Assembly: GCA_024648745.1 (NCBI GenBank)
Contig: JAHCVB010000004.1
Span: 20,414-84,413, forward strand
DNA length: 64,000 bases
Direction of reading: 5' to 3'
Source: Sodalis sp. Psp
GTDB lineage: Bacteria > Pseudomonadota > Gammaproteobacteria > Enterobacterales > Enterobacteriaceae
Shown one piece after another: positions 20,678 to 32,366 of the stretch. A program made the translations under genes and the position numbers. Positions within the stretch are counted from its first letter, which is position 1. Each line of letters starts with the position of its first letter. The notes below the pieces were generated by a model. It was not told the DNA's origin. It saw only the letters and a list, made by a program, of their open reading frames with translations, and ran no database searches.

Positions 20678-21762
20678 AATGTACTCTATCATAGTGGTGA
20701 CGACACAGACTAAGCTTACGTTTTCTTATCGGTCGATGAAACATTTTTTGCTGCGAGGCAAAGAAATATTGAGGAGATACGAAATTTTTCGTTTCTAATT
20801 AGTATTAATATAAATCAATAATTTTTGCCGATATCACAAGTTGATTCCGCCATAGATTGATTTAAATCAAGTTATCAGATCTGGTTGGTATGTACATGAT
20901 ATATTAGCATTAGTTTTACTAGACATTTATATAAAAGATAGAAAATATCGGGAACACAAATTATTGAGACTGAAAATAACAATGTTGATAAACCTTTTGT
21001 CTGTTAGACAACATCAATAATTAAGCTCACCACCTAGGGCAAGTTGCCGGTTTTCTGATGACTTAGAAAGGCATCCCTAAAATTGGAGATGTTCGAATAC
21101 TGTAAAATTTTACCCCATCAAGAGTGGGGTAGTGCGTGTTAAAATCGGTCAGTATTCAGATAAAAGTGATGCACATGGCGAGAAAGATAGTAAGAGGTGA
21201 CCCACAGTTTTCTCCGTCTTGGACTCTCCTGGGAAGTAAATATAGTTACAGATTTTCTGCTCAGTAAGAAAGACTTGCATAGAAGTAGAATTGTGCACCG
21301 TTGAAGTACAAAACATGTCTCATTCACCGGGGTGTCGCAGTGGTGCAGACTCGTTAGTCCAATGCTTAGGTTAAATTCATATTTAACACTGCAGTTTTTA
21401 AGATTGAGAGGTGAACCTGAGATTGCCATATCTTCAAAATATAGATTTAAAACCGGGAGTTGATTGTACTAATCAATGGTATTTATAACTTAAGTGAATT
21501 AGAAATATGAAAAAATATAGTGAATAATAATATCGTGAAACCACACACTTCCTTCTTTTGAGCTATGGTAGACATTGGTAGGTAATATTTAGGAAGTGAA
21601 GCACTCTTTAAGCATCAAGAGAGTGGCATTGGGTACCGATAGTATTCTTAAGACAATACTAAATAATATTACAGTTTCTTTACAGCACCATCGAACATCT
21701 GATTCTGTTGTCTGCAGGCGGCACGGCGTTACTTTCCTACTTCTACCGAAATCACTAATACA
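20678..21762. other. 1.1-kb non-coding stretch after ung start
   Basis: No gene recognised on either strand. A 96-codon open frame at 21139-21429 (-) has no family resemblance and composition like chance. Confidence 0.5.
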
Positions 21763-22422
21763 CTAGTCATCAGCTTCTTTCTTTAACAACTGACGTTTGC
21801 GCTCAATCCCCCATCGGTAGCCAGACAACGTACCGTCGGCGTACACCACGCGATGACAAGGGATTGCTACCGCCAGTAGATTGGAGCCACAGGCATTGGC
21901 CACCGCACGTACTGCCCTTGGTGCACTGACATGCTCCGCCACCTGTCGATAGCTCATCGTTTGTCCTGACGCGATGGTACGTAATACTTGCCACACTTTT
22001 TTCTGAAAAACAGTGCCGCAGATATCCAGAGGTAAATTAAAACTAGATTGTGGTGCGTCGACAAAGCTTACTACTTGCGCCAATAGTTGCTGATAATCTG
22101 TAACGTCACACATTAATTCAGCGTGGAGAAATTTTTCCTGTAATTCTCGCAGCAACTGACTGACGTCGTCTCCCAACATAATGGCGCAGATTCCACGACT
22201 ACTGCGTGCTACCAGAATAACTCCCAATGAGCAACGGCCGATAACGTACTGGATCTGTATGTCTACACTGCCAACATGATGCGTGCTGAATGTCATCTTC
22301 AAATGCACTTTTGCTTCAGATATAAAACCGGTTGCTGGTCCGGTAATATTTTTCTTCCTCACTCCACGCCTGACTAGACGATAACAAAAGCAACCAACTA
22401 GATTGGCGCTGGGAGATTCCAC
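21763..22422 (-). CDS. ada: Ada C-terminal O6-methylguanine-DNA methyltransferase domain (truncated Ada)
   Basis: Takes alkyl groups from O6-methylguanine onto its own cysteine. Residues about 60-219 match the C-terminal half of E. coli Ada: YVIGRCSLGVILVARSSRGI, LPLDICGTVFQKKVWQVLR, and the active site AIPCHRVV (cysteine about residue 188) followed by DGTLSGYRWG. The first 55 residues are a scrambled end of the AraC-type domain (SEAKVHLKMT corresponds to a segment just before the methyltransferase). The N-terminal zinc/phosphotriester domain and most of the DNA-binding domain are missing. A product from GTG 22422 or ATG 22296 would be an Ogt-like stand-alone enzyme without the adaptive-response activator. 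It could equally be an early pseudogene. Confidence 0.75.
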   Translation of the reverse strand: MESPSANLVGCFCYRLVRRGVRKKNITGPATGFISEAKVHLKMTFSTHHVGSVDIQIQYVIGRCSLGVILVARSSRGICAIMLGDDVSQLLRELQEKFLHAELMCDVTDYQQLLAQVVSFVDAPQSSFNLPLDICGTVFQKKVWQVLRTIASGQTMSYRQVAEHVSAPRAVRAVANACGSNLLAVAIPCHRVVYADGTLSGYRWGIERKRQLLKKEADD

Positions 22423-23285
22423 AGATTTGGTGACAGTTTTACATTCTCGAGAGAATTAGCGTTCTCAATGCTTTAATTTTGTTAACTCACATAAGGTCTT
22501 GCACCGCTTAAATGTGGCGGCTGGAAAGTGCCATATGCACACGTAATTCGACGCTCGTAATAGTAGCTGCCTGCGTTTGCAGGAATAATAAAATACAGGG
22601 AGAATAAACACCAACACGCACGACCGGCACATAGGAAATGCTAGTTCCACACGAAAAGGTGCCACCTTGCGATAACGTGTAGAGCATTATCGCTTTCCAG
22701 AACAGTCACCATCCGCAATTATAAATTGGGATCATTGTTATCTTTTGAGATTCTGCTAGAAAACATAAGTTATTATACCATGTTAATCGACAGAAAAATA
22801 CAGAATTTTACTTTATTAATTCGGATGAGGGGTTGCTACGATCTCTAGATAAAACATATACAAGCCATGTTTTGATTTTCGATAAAACGAAGCGTTCGGA
22901 TATTTACTTAGCCATTATAGAATATAATTATGTTACTGTAGTAAACTAACTAAGAAGTACTGTATAGTATGCTTGGTATAAGAAAATCGAATGGTGTCAA
23001 TCTAAGAGGTTGATCTATAGCCATACCTTCATCTTATCTAATCGGTGTACTAGCCAGATTCAAGTAAACTAGGTGACACAGCTCCTGCAGTGGCGCATGG
23101 ATTTCAGCGCTGAATAATCGTTAATACGGTCTTCTTCTGGTCCACGAGCTGACTAATGCATTTTCTGGGATAATATGAAATATTTTCAATTAACAAGTGA
23201 AAACTCGACATCCCACAGCAAACCAGATATTTTCTGGCACCTGGATATCTAAACGTTCAAAAGTATTCTGTAAGGATCCCAGGTT
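22423..23285. other. Non-coding stretch between ada and metA
   Basis: The left part (about 22460-22680) may hold eroded 5' sequence of ada, but I could not align it reliably. The right part should hold the metA promoter; no good MetJ box was found. Confidence 0.45.
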
Positions 23286-24215
23286 ATGCCAATTCAGGTA
23301 CTTGACGAGCTACCAGCAGTGAATTTCCTGCGTAATGAGAATGTCTTTGTGATGACGTCCTCACGTGCCAATATACAGGAAGTACGCCCGTTAAAAGTAT
23401 TAATTCTCAACTTGATGCCAAAGAAAATCGAAACTGAGAACCAGTTTCTGCGTCTATTGTCTAATTCTCCTCTACAAGTTGATATTCAGCTGCTGCGTAT
23501 CGATAGCCGTGAATCAAAGAATACTCCTGCGGAGCATTTAAATAACTTTTACTGCAACTTCGAAGATATTCAGTGTGATAATTTCGATGGACTAATAGTG
23601 ACCGGCGCTCCACTAGGCTTAGTGGATTTCCGTGATGTGGTATTCTGGCCGCAGATTAAGCACGTGCTGCACTGGGCGTTGGATCATGTAACTTCCACGC
23701 TGTTTGTCTGCTGGGCAGTACAGGCAGCACTAAACATTCTTTATAGCATCCCTAAAATAACCCGTCAACAGAAACTTACCGGGGTCTATCAGCACCATAC
23801 GCTGAAGCCACATGCGCTATTGACCAGAGGGTTTGATGAAACCTTTTTGGCGCCTCATTCCCGAAATGCAGATTTTCCCACCGAGGTTATTCGTTATCAC
23901 ACCAATTTAGAAATCTTGGCCGAGTCTAATGAGGCAGGAGCTTATCTGTTTGTTAGCCAAGATAAACGCCTGGCTTTTGTTACCGGTCATCCGGAATACG
24001 ATGTGCTGACGCTAGCTAGCGAATATTATCGTGATCGGAAAAACGGCCTTAATCCGGCTCTGCCGGTAAATTATTTCCCAAATGATGACCCCAATTTGGC
24101 ACCGAAAGCCAGCTGGCGCAGCCATAGTCATCTTTTGTTTGCCAACTGGCTCAATTACTATGTCTACCAAATCACACCATACGATCTACGCAACATGAAC
24201 CCAACGCTGGACTAA
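23286..24215 (+). CDS. metA: Homoserine O-succinyltransferase
   Basis: First committed step of methionine synthesis: activates homoserine with succinyl-CoA. It is 309 aa, the E. coli length. The catalytic cysteine in [10 protein letters not shown] (about residue 142), the histidine and glutamate in VTGHPEYD (about 235 and 237), and the conserved [20 protein letters not shown] are present. AAGGAT lies upstream of the ATG at 23286. Keeping it suggests the symbiont still makes methionine or an intermediate, alone or with a partner. Its enteric downstream genes (aceBAK) have been deleted. Confidence 0.97.
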   Translation: MPIQVLDELPAVNFLRNENVFVMTSSRANIQEVRPLKVLILNLMPKKIETENQFLRLLSNSPLQVDIQLLRIDSRESKNTPAEHLNNFYCNFEDIQCDNFDGLIVTGAPLGLVDFRDVVFWPQIKHVLHWALDHVTSTLFVCWAVQAALNILYSIPKITRQQKLTGVYQHHTLKPHALLTRGFDETFLAPHSRNADFPTEVIRYHTNLEILAESNEAGAYLFVSQDKRLAFVTGHPEYDVLTLASEYYRDRKNGLNPALPVNYFPNDDPNLAPKASWRSHSHLLFANWLNYYVYQITPYDLRNMNPTLD

Positions 24216-25152
24216 GTAGCGTTTTTGATCTGAAAACAAGCGGGAATCCTGCATTGGGATGAAGTGCCTGCCGCTTATCGCTTTAAGCGGCGCCACTGCT
24301 CTGCGCAGTGGCAATGGAGTGTGTTGAGGCTCTTATACTACAGGTGAAGGTGTAAGTAAAAAGAATCGCAAGTGGAACCTGGGCTTATTCGTCAAACTGA
24401 CTAAAGATTGGTAACTGAGTCTGAATAATTTTCATACATCTTACTAGAGAAGATGAGGTGGACGTTGTCTAGAGTTTTAACGATTTAACTATCGCAATAG
24501 TATCGATTAAACTCGATTTGCAGTATTGCTCCTTCTCGAGAGCACAACCATTTTTAACTGTATAATTATTATCATAAATGTGTAAATACCTAATGCCACT
24601 CATTACCTCGAATACATTCGCGAACGCGAGACAAATCAATTTTGCAGTGCAGGTTATAACTAGCTGATCTATATCTACGCTCAACGCTGCCGGACGCCAA
24701 ACTGCGGCCCAATGAACAATGCGCACTTAACTGTGTTATAGTCTGGAAGAAAAACACCAAGTGCTCTACCGTGACTGACTATCAGCATCGATCTCTTAGT
24801 CTCTAGCTGGAGCGCCGTTTAAGATTTATTCACTATCGATATCATCTCTATTTAAAAATTAAGGAGAGCTGTATTTAGCAATCGACGTTAACCGCAGCAA
24901 CAGCATTCCGAAAATTTCAACACTAGCAGTCAAATGTTGTCTAATGCCTTTCGCTAATCACATAATAGTTCACCTGTAAATTAGATGGTAATATAAACTT
25001 AGCGTTTCTAGATTTTGTTACCGATCTTAATAGTGTAGTGTGAGGTAATGGTGAATGCCTACTGCAAGAAAAGTTATCTCATGATAGACATTAAGCGATA
25101 TAATCAAAACTGCACCATTTTAATCATCTGATAAAGAGCAAAGAGTGTCGTC
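24216..25152. other. Non-coding stretch between metA and pgi
   Basis: Two tandem hairpins follow metA: GCCGCTT/AAGCGGC (24270-24276, 24285-24291) and GCCACTGC/GCAGTGGC (24292-24299, 24305-24312). Neither has a T-tract but they may end metA transcription. The rest has no recognisable gene; in E. coli aceBAK, metH and lysC occupy this interval. Confidence 0.5.
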
Positions 25153-26802
25153 ATGAAAAATATCAATCCTAGCCATACTCCAGCCTGGAAAGCGCTGAAA
25201 CAACATTTTGAAACATTGAAAGACGTGCATATTAGTGACTTATTTTCGCAAGATCCTCAGCGTTTTTCTTCTTTTTCAGCGATTTTCGACGATCAGATGC
25301 TAGTAGATTACTCCAAAAACCGTATCACCGCAGAGACTATAGCTAAATTGCTAGCGCTGGCTAAAGAATGTGATCTGAAAGGTGCCATCACTTCAATATT
25401 TAGCGGTGAAAAAATCAATCGTACTGAGGATCGAGCGGCTTTACACGTTGCGTTACGTAACCGCAGCAATACGCCTATCAAGGTGGACGGCAAGGATGTA
25501 ATGCCGGATGTCAATGCGGTATTGGCGAAGATGAAGCAATTCTGCGATCAGGTCATTGGCGGTAACTGGAAAGGCTATACTGGAAAAGCTATTACCGATA
25601 TCGTTAATATCGGTATCGGTGGTTCTAATCTCGGTCCGTATATGGTTACTGAAGCGCTGCGGCCCTATAAAAACCATCTTAGTATGCATTTTGTGTCTAA
25701 TGTAGATGGAACACACATTACGGAAACAGTAAAAAGCCTAGATCCGGCAACCACGTTGTTCCTGGTGGCGTCCAAAACATTTACCACTCAAGAAACAATG
25801 ACTAACGCCCACAGCGCGCGGGATTGGTTCTTAAAAACAGCCAAGGATGAAAAATATGTCGCGCGCCATTTCGCCGCGTTGTCTACCAATGCAAAAGCAG
25901 TAGTAGAATTCGGCATTAATACTGACAATATGTTTAAATTTTGGGACTGGGTTAGCGGCCGTTATTCGCTTTGGTCCGCTGTTGGTTTATCTATTGCTCT
26001 ATCGCTCGGTTTCGAGAATTTCGAGAAATTGCTCAGCGGCGCGCACGCTATGGATCACCATTTTTCTACCATGCCGCTAAAGCAAAATTTGCCAGTGCTG
26101 CTGGCGTTAATCGGCATTTGGTATAATAATTTCTTCGGTGTAGAAACGGAAGCCATTCTACCTTATGATCAATATATGCACCGCTTCGCTGCCTATTTTC
26201 AGCAGGGGAATATGGAATCCAATGGTAAATGTATTGATCGCGATGGTCACCCGGTCAATTATCAAACCGGTCCTATTATCTGGGGCGAACCAGGAACCAA
26301 CGGTCAGCACGCGTTTTATCAGCTGATTCATCAGGGCACTAAAATGATTCCTTGCGATTTTATCTCTCCTGCAATTAGCCATAATCCACTTGCTGATCAT
26401 CACCCCAAATTACTAGCCAATTTCTTTGGCCAGACCAAAGCGCTAGCCTTCGGTAAGTCGCGAGAAATGGTGGAGCAGGAATTCAGCATTGCCGGAGAAA
26501 CTCCGGATCAAATGCAACACGTGGTACCGTTTAAGATATTTGAAGGCAATCGGCCAACTAATTCACTATTGCTGCGTGAGATTACTCCTTATAGCTTGGG
26601 TGCCTTAATTGCGCTGTATGAGCATAAGATTTTCACTCAAGGGGTAATTCTGAATATCTATTCTTTCGATCAATGGGGGGTGGAATTAGGCAAACAGCTC
26701 GCCAACCGTATTCTTCCTGAATTAACTCAGGATGAACCGGTTACCACGCATGATAGTTCCACGAATGGCTTGATTAACTGTTATAGATCCTGGTGTTACT
26801 GA
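25153..26802 (+). CDS. pgi: Glucose-6-phosphate isomerase
   Basis: Interconverts glucose-6-phosphate and fructose-6-phosphate in glycolysis. It is 549 aa, the E. coli length, complete from [19 protein letters not shown] to the C-terminal [13 protein letters not shown]. Signature elements are intact: [10 protein letters not shown] (about residue 152), the [13 protein letters not shown] phosphate site, [13 protein letters not shown] with the catalytic glutamate region (about 350), and [10 protein letters not shown] with the catalytic lysine (about 514). A weak purine run (AAAGAG) lies upstream of the ATG. No decay seen. Confidence 0.98.
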   Translation: MKNINPSHTPAWKALKQHFETLKDVHISDLFSQDPQRFSSFSAIFDDQMLVDYSKNRITAETIAKLLALAKECDLKGAITSIFSGEKINRTEDRAALHVALRNRSNTPIKVDGKDVMPDVNAVLAKMKQFCDQVIGGNWKGYTGKAITDIVNIGIGGSNLGPYMVTEALRPYKNHLSMHFVSNVDGTHITETVKSLDPATTLFLVASKTFTTQETMTNAHSARDWFLKTAKDEKYVARHFAALSTNAKAVVEFGINTDNMFKFWDWVSGRYSLWSAVGLSIALSLGFENFEKLLSGAHAMDHHFSTMPLKQNLPVLLALIGIWYNNFFGVETEAILPYDQYMHRFAAYFQQGNMESNGKCIDRDGHPVNYQTGPIIWGEPGTNGQHAFYQLIHQGTKMIPCDFISPAISHNPLADHHPKLLANFFGQTKALAFGKSREMVEQEFSIAGETPDQMQHVVPFKIFEGNRPTNSLLLREITPYSLGALIALYEHKIFTQGVILNIYSFDQWGVELGKQLANRILPELTQDEPVTTHDSSTNGLINCYRSWCY

Positions 26803-27924
26803 TAGATAATATTTATGAAATTATGGCACGTCACTAGCCATTTTGCGCCTTTACGTCGAGTTAAAACAACGTCGAGTTAAAATATTATAAGGTATGACAC
26901 AGATAAGTATTTATATTTACTTTTGGAATTATTCTTTAAAACAGGTCTTTAGAGGTTGTGCGATGGCCATGCTTTTACTACCTTTAAAAAGTTGTGGTTA
27001 AACCTTAGAAGCATTTTTTAAGATTATTATTTTTATTTAAAAATGATTGTTATAACAAAAATATTTATAATTACTACAGTTACATTAAATCTGTAAGCGC
27101 GTGATGGCAAACATTTCTTAAATGAACCGACGCACTTAGAAACTAGACATAAGACTAAGTAAGGTAGCACAATCTTCTTCAGTCTTGAATACTGACAAAA
27201 CCTTTGTGATAAGTATGAGCGCTATCGCTGGCGATAGCGTTAGTCTCTGACAACTAAAGTGAAAATGTGGATTAATGTGAACACCGAATCCGCTCAACTG
27301 GTCATATCTTCACAGTGGCGCCGGGTGGATTGCTTATTTGATTATGAAAAAGAAAAGCAAATACAGGATACCATTTTCATTTTCCGTTTCAGCTTGACTA
27401 TCGATAATACCTTAATCGCAAGCTCAAGAAAGATATCACCTCAGCTTTCACCTATAGTCGACAGTTAGGTGGTGATCCTTTATTCCGGGCAATTCAAACG
27501 ATGGTGCTAGAAGTCACTAATAACCTAGGGCAATTTACGCTGTGTACGGAGCTTAACTAGCACACTTGGTGGCCAGGAATAGTAATTATTTCAGAAGAGA
27601 CAGCCAGTACGGTATAGCTCTAAATGCAGAAAAAAGTTACCGATTTAAGTACATTCGGTACTAACTGCATAGCAATAACAACATCAAACTAAAATCCACT
27701 TGAGTGAAAAGTGTACGCTACTAGTCTTTCTGTGCATACTAAAGGCAGCAATTCGTGTCGCTGGATCCACTAGGATAAAAACGTTCGAACATCTTGGCTC
27801 ACTAAATCCATCTGACTAGAGTATTGATTTTTAGGGTATTACAATTCACTGATTGGTACCGTGTTGCCCAAACCACAGTACAGAAAAAGAGTGGCTTATA
27901 GGTGATTTAAGTAGGTGAAAGACG
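26803..27924. other. 1.1-kb non-coding stretch between pgi and ubiC remnant
   Basis: A 69-codon frame at 27259-27468 (+) and the sequence after it (to about 27560) look like former coding sequence: a second frame there reads SRQLGGDPLFRAIQTMVLE then VTNNLGQFTL. I cannot name the gene. The yjb and mal genes occupy this interval in E. coli. Confidence 0.4.
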
Positions 27925-28090
27925 CTAGAGTTGTACCGAAAGCACTTTGGAATCTTCTTTAATTATGTCCGTCTACGTGTAGAGTGATTCAACTAGGTTG
28001 GAAAATTTGTAGAGGAGCTATGTATAGCTTCCATCTGAAAGGCAGCAGCCAACTACTCTATATTGATAGTAAGCTTAATAGTTTAGTAAG
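27925..28090 (+). pseudogene. ubiC: ubiC remnant (chorismate pyruvate-lyase), C-terminal end
   Basis: UbiC makes 4-hydroxybenzoate, the substrate of UbiA. The bases at 27930-27990 align with the codons for LGTKPLGRFLFTSPSLTRD, with stops and shifts. From about 27987 the frame reads [20 protein letters not shown] then SQLLYID, matching the UbiC end [20 protein letters not shown] then KPLLLTE. This piece is open and in frame with ubiA, so automatic gene calls may wrongly extend ubiA into it. The 5' part of ubiC is not traceable. Confidence 0.7.
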
Positions 28091-28100
28091 GAAAATTCTG

Positions 28101-28973
28101 TTGGATCACAGTCTAACTCAGAATCGATGGCAGGTATGGTACCGTTTGATGCGTATCGATAATCCTATTGGTTCTCTATTACTGCTGTGGCCAACGCTTT
28201 GGGCATTGTGGCTAGCAGGAAATGGTGTACCCGAATTAGGGACACTATTAATTTTTGTCATGGGGGTGTTTGTTATGCGTGCGGCTGGCTGCGTGATTAA
28301 TGACTATGTGGATCGTAAAATAGACGGCCACGTCAAACGAACTTGCTCTCGTCCATTGCCCAGCGGGGCGATTAGCGAAAGAGAGGTTAAGTTGTTGTTC
28401 AGCGCGCTAGTAGGCATCTCACTTGTCCTGGTACTAACGCTAAATACAATGACCATTGCACTATCAACGGTAGCACTAGCTCTAGCATGGGTGTATCCGT
28501 TTATGAAGCAGTACACGCATTTGCCGCAAATAGTGCTGGGAGTGGCGTTCGGTTGGTCTATTCCGATGGCTTTTACGGTAGTCAGTAACTCCTTACCTGT
28601 AAACTGTTGGCTACTTTTTTTGGCTAATGTCACCTGGACAGTAGCTTATGATACCCAATACGCAATGGTGGATCGAGATGATGATTTGCGCATTGGTGTC
28701 AAATCCGCCGCCATTCTCTTCGGCCGATTAGATAAGCTAATTATCGGTTTATTGCAGCTAGTGACGCTGCTCTTTCTGGCTATTATTGGCTGGCGGATGG
28801 AGCTCGGAGGGATCTACTATCTGACTCTAACAGGAGCTGCAGTTTTATTCTTTTTACAACAAAAGCTAATCGCCAGGCGGGAACGGCAAGCCTGCTTCCG
28901 GGCATTTTTAAATAACAATTTTGTCGGAATGCTAGTATTTATTGGCATTTTTTTGAGTCTGTTGACATGCTAA
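28101..28973 (+). CDS. ubiA: 4-hydroxybenzoate octaprenyltransferase
   Basis: Membrane prenyltransferase that attaches the isoprenoid tail to 4-hydroxybenzoate in ubiquinone synthesis. From the TTG at 28101 it is 290 aa, the E. coli length, with AAGGA about 8 nt upstream. Starting further upstream would translate ubiC remnant. About eight membrane segments; the two Mg-prenyl-diphosphate motifs are NDYVDRKID (about residue 71) and [12 protein letters not shown] (about 191). With ubiC dead, 4-hydroxybenzoate must come from elsewhere. The 3' end overlaps the convergent plsB gene by 35 bp. Confidence 0.94.
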   Translation: MDHSLTQNRWQVWYRLMRIDNPIGSLLLLWPTLWALWLAGNGVPELGTLLIFVMGVFVMRAAGCVINDYVDRKIDGHVKRTCSRPLPSGAISEREVKLLFSALVGISLVLVLTLNTMTIALSTVALALAWVYPFMKQYTHLPQIVLGVAFGWSIPMAFTVVSNSLPVNCWLLFLANVTWTVAYDTQYAMVDRDDDLRIGVKSAAILFGRLDKLIIGLLQLVTLLFLAIIGWRMELGGIYYLTLTGAAVLFFLQQKLIARRERQACFRAFLNNNFVGMLVFIGIFLSLLTC

Positions 28974-31446
28974 CGCCCAATGACGTTTCCACGGTGCCGG
29001 AAGCACCGTAGTTTTCTGCCCGTTGGTCAAGTAGATTAGCACTTTCGATAGTGCCCAGGACGTCAGACGTGATCAATTCACCTAGAATGTCACACATCTT
29101 GCTGATTTTCTCATCAATGACGTCGCCGGTATCGCTGATATATTCCTCAGCGCGAAGTGTCACCATTAAGGTAGAGAACACCGCTTTATCGAAAAACTCT
29201 GGAGCGTTAATGCCGTTTAGAAATGCTAAACGTTGAGCCACGACTCGACTCTTTCTTTCCAGTGTTTCCCGGTTAAACTGCGGGTTAGCGCGCAGTAATA
29301 AAAATGTAATAGCATAACGTTTCAGTGTGTCACACACGATAGCGGCCAGCAGTTCCAGGATATGTAAGCGAGCCGGCGCCGGATACAAGTGTGTTCCCTG
29401 AGTTTTTACCAGCCCCTGACGCTCCAATTCGGCAATGAGGCTATCGATAACCAGTGGCAATTCCTGCTTGTTAAAGCGCATGAATAGTTCTGCCTTCAAC
29501 AGCGGATAAAGCACTCTAATCCACTGATGCAACTGTTCTCGCTGGATACCAAAATGACTGAAAATAATGCTAGCCACCAGTGATGGTAGGATGAATAGAT
29601 GCTGAATGTTATTGCTATAATAAGTCGTCAGCACTGCTTGATCGCGTGACAAAAAGATGATATCATCAGCAGTGTCATGTTCAACAGTAAATTCATTCAT
29701 CGTCAGCGCATGTGTCAGCAGCGCTTCCGGTGTTAGGCCGGGCACTGTGACATCCGGTGCATACGGGACATTACGCAGCAGATCCAGATAGCAGGTTAGC
29801 TGTGACAGTAGTTGCTGACGCGTCAGAGAGCGCTGATGTGAGGAAAGCAATATACTGGAGCAAAGATTAATTGCATTGGTTGCAGCGGCATTATTTATTC
29901 GAATCATAATGGCAGAGGCAATATTATCCACTACCGGTGCCAGCCAACTGGGACGCTGAGCTTCTATAGGATTGATAAAGTCGCGCCATTGCGGTACCTG
30001 CTGAGACAGCCAAGTAGCTAACGGCAGCGGATCGCCAAAATTAACATATCCCTGGCCGAGATTGCGCAACTTGCATAATCCTCGCAGCATTTGCCAAAAT
30101 CCTTCTTTCTCTTTAGCAGCGCCGCGCAATTCTTTAGCGTAGGTTGCCACCTCTATCACATGTTCATAACCGACGTAAATCGGCACTAACGTAATAGGTC
30201 TGGTGCCACCGCGCAACATAGCCTGAAGGGTCATAGTCAGCGTACCTGTTTTCGGTTCCAGCAGGCGTCCAGTGCGGGAGCGACCTCCTTCAATAAAATA
30301 CTCTACCGAATAGCCACGAGTGAATAGCTCACCGAGATATTCGCGGAAAATGGTGGAGTAGAGCTTATTGCATTTAAATGTGCGGCGGATAAAAAACGCA
30401 CCCAAACGGCGGAAAATGGGGCCAGCCGGCCAGAAATTGAGATTAATACCAGCGGCAATATGCGGCAGTTTTAGTCCCTGATGATAAAGTACGTAAGAAA
30501 GTAACAGATAATCCATATGACTGCGGTGGCAGGGCACATAAACAATTTCATGACCTTCTTTCTCCAGGTGACGAACCCGCTCGGCGTTACATACATGCAG
30601 CCCCTGGTAAAGTCGGTTCCAGGTCCAACCTAGCACCAGGTCCGACATGCGTATTGCCTCATAGGAAAAGTTAGCGGCGATTTCCTTCATGAGCTTTACG
30701 GCGTTTTGTTGCGCTTTCTCTGTGGGTATTTTTTTGATACGTACTTCATCCTCCATTGCTTTTTTAATAGTTTTAGAAGACAGCAATTTATTAAATAAAT
30801 CCTGGCGCACTGGCTGGCGCAGCCTTGCTGTACCAAACTGCTGGCGGGCAAAGTGGGTGCGTATGACGCGAGCGAGTTTCTGGGCAATGGTTTTGTTGGT
30901 ACCATGCTTAGTGGCCATGTAACGCATAGACAGAGGCCGAGAGAAGCGAACAAAACTGTTGCGGCCAAGCCATAGTACCGCGATGAACTTTTCAATACCG
31001 TTCAATAGACGTAATTCTGGCTGATTGGACTGCAATCCCCTGCCGGGTGAACGACCGAACATGACTGAGGCCGGCACCATTTGTACATCCAGATCGGGAT
31101 TAGAACGGTGCAAATCGAGATAATTGTAAAATAACATCACAGACTGCGGTTTTTTGCTGTGCCATGTCAGGATGCGCGGGCCATCATGAATAAATACGTA
31201 GCGTGGCAGAGTGACACCGTGAATATGCAGTGGTGCCAGCGGGTCAGGCAATCCCTGCTTCAGGCATTGCATACGCAAAGTCAACAGATCCGCCTTGGAA
31301 TTATAAGGCAACACATACATTATCATAGGTTGCCGAAAATCCAGGTCTGTTCTAGCGCGCGGCTCGATCGGGATAACTTTACTTCTTACTAGGAACTTGA
31401 GTGGTAAATCTAATAACGTATAGTAAACTCTATGCCAATCTGACAT
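28939..31446 (-). CDS. plsB: Glycerol-3-phosphate acyltransferase PlsB
   Basis: Inner-membrane enzyme that puts the first acyl chain on glycerol-3-phosphate in phospholipid synthesis. It is 835 aa (E. coli 807). The acyltransferase motifs are intact: [12 protein letters not shown] (HX4D, about residue 306), [21 protein letters not shown] and [11 protein letters not shown]. The extra length is a roughly 25-residue C-terminal run-on after TIESA that reads into the convergent ubiA 3' end. A long open frame extends upstream, but [16 protein letters not shown] at 31446 matches the family start. Confidence 0.96.
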   Translation of the reverse strand: MSDWHRVYYTLLDLPLKFLVRSKVIPIEPRARTDLDFRQPMIMYVLPYNSKADLLTLRMQCLKQGLPDPLAPLHIHGVTLPRYVFIHDGPRILTWHSKKPQSVMLFYNYLDLHRSNPDLDVQMVPASVMFGRSPGRGLQSNQPELRLLNGIEKFIAVLWLGRNSFVRFSRPLSMRYMATKHGTNKTIAQKLARVIRTHFARQQFGTARLRQPVRQDLFNKLLSSKTIKKAMEDEVRIKKIPTEKAQQNAVKLMKEIAANFSYEAIRMSDLVLGWTWNRLYQGLHVCNAERVRHLEKEGHEIVYVPCHRSHMDYLLLSYVLYHQGLKLPHIAAGINLNFWPAGPIFRRLGAFFIRRTFKCNKLYSTIFREYLGELFTRGYSVEYFIEGGRSRTGRLLEPKTGTLTMTLQAMLRGGTRPITLVPIYVGYEHVIEVATYAKELRGAAKEKEGFWQMLRGLCKLRNLGQGYVNFGDPLPLATWLSQQVPQWRDFINPIEAQRPSWLAPVVDNIASAIMIRINNAAATNAINLCSSILLSSHQRSLTRQQLLSQLTCYLDLLRNVPYAPDVTVPGLTPEALLTHALTMNEFTVEHDTADDIIFLSRDQAVLTTYYSNNIQHLFILPSLVASIIFSHFGIQREQLHQWIRVLYPLLKAELFMRFNKQELPLVIDSLIAELERQGLVKTQGTHLYPAPARLHILELLAAIVCDTLKRYAITFLLLRANPQFNRETLERKSRVVAQRLAFLNGINAPEFFDKAVFSTLMVTLRAEEYISDTGDVIDEKISKMCDILGELITSDVLGTIESANLLDQRAENYGASGTVETSLGVSMSTDSKKCQ

Positions 31447-31769
31447 ATTTATGTGAAGCCTCTTGTTTTCAACGCGATGAAAAGTAACAGAAACTGCTCG
31501 GCAGATCGTGACGGAGTCAACAGCCTCTGCAGCTACAGAGGCAACTGCGGCGACATCTTGCCACTCCATGATCTCCTGTTGGTAGACCATTCTGCGCTAA
31601 CTAGGGCACAAAAACAGTAGTATACATAATATTTGATGAGGAACGATCCCACCCATTCTGGAGCAATAATAAGTCTATAATATTGTGAATATCGCCCTTA
31701 TTTCTCGTGTTTTCAATTGGCAATTACCTGTATTTTCTTATAGAAAATCTGTATAAAAACAGGGGTAAA
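31447..31769. other. plsB-lexA intergenic region with lexA operators
   Basis: dgkA, which lies here in E. coli, is not recognisable. The part before lexA still carries two LexA-box-like sequences (31728-31762). Confidence 0.5.
31728..31762 (+). promoter_or_regulatory. Tandem SOS (LexA) boxes of lexA, decaying
   Basis: CTGTATTTTCTTATAG (31728-31743) matches CTGT-N8-ACAG with one mismatch. After 5 nt comes CTGTATAAAAACAG (31749-31762), which has both half-sites but only 6 nt between them, a 2-bp deletion. The tandem arrangement and spacing are as in E. coli lexA. Confidence 0.7.
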
Positions 31770-32366
31770 ATGAAAGCGCTAACTGTTAGACAGCAAGAAA
31801 TTTTCGATCTAATCCGAGAATGCATCACGCACACCGGCATGTCGCCCACGCGTACCGGGATTGTGTCTCGTCTTTCCGTTCTAAATACAGTGAAAGAGCA
31901 TTTGAAAGCGCTAGCACGCAAAGGCGCTATTAGAGACTGTCTCTGGCGCGTTCGCGCAGCATTCGCCTGACAATAACAGAAGAGAATGGCTTACCGCTGA
32001 TTGATCGCGTGGCCGCCGGCAAACCACTACTGGAAACGCAACACATCGAGATTCATTATCAGGTAGATTCTGTTTTGTTCAATCCTCATGCGAATTTCTT
32101 GCTGCGAGTTAGTAGTATGTCAATGAAAATATTGGAATTATAGATGGCGACTTGTTATCAGTTCATAAAATCCAGGTTATCCGCAATGGACAGGTAGTGG
32201 TAGCGCGTATTGATAATGAGATTACCGTCAAACGCCTAAAATGTCAGGGAATATTGTGGAATTATTACCTGAGAATAGTGCATTCTCTCTCAATTGTATT
32301 GGATCTGCGCCAACAAGAACCCGTCGTTGAAGGTCTCGTGGTATGATGCAACACAACTAACTATAA
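31770..32366 (+). pseudogene. lexA: lexA pseudogene (SOS repressor)
   Basis: The ATG at 31770 opens MKALTVRQQEIFDLIRE and the helix-turn-helix domain is partly intact, with a deletion in the second helix region. After KALARKGAI the frame shifts; later frames still read [39 protein letters not shown] and [15 protein letters not shown]. The catalytic serine region (RVSSMSM) is followed by a stop. The ancestral end is near 32366. No working repressor or protease can be made from this locus. Confidence 0.93.
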
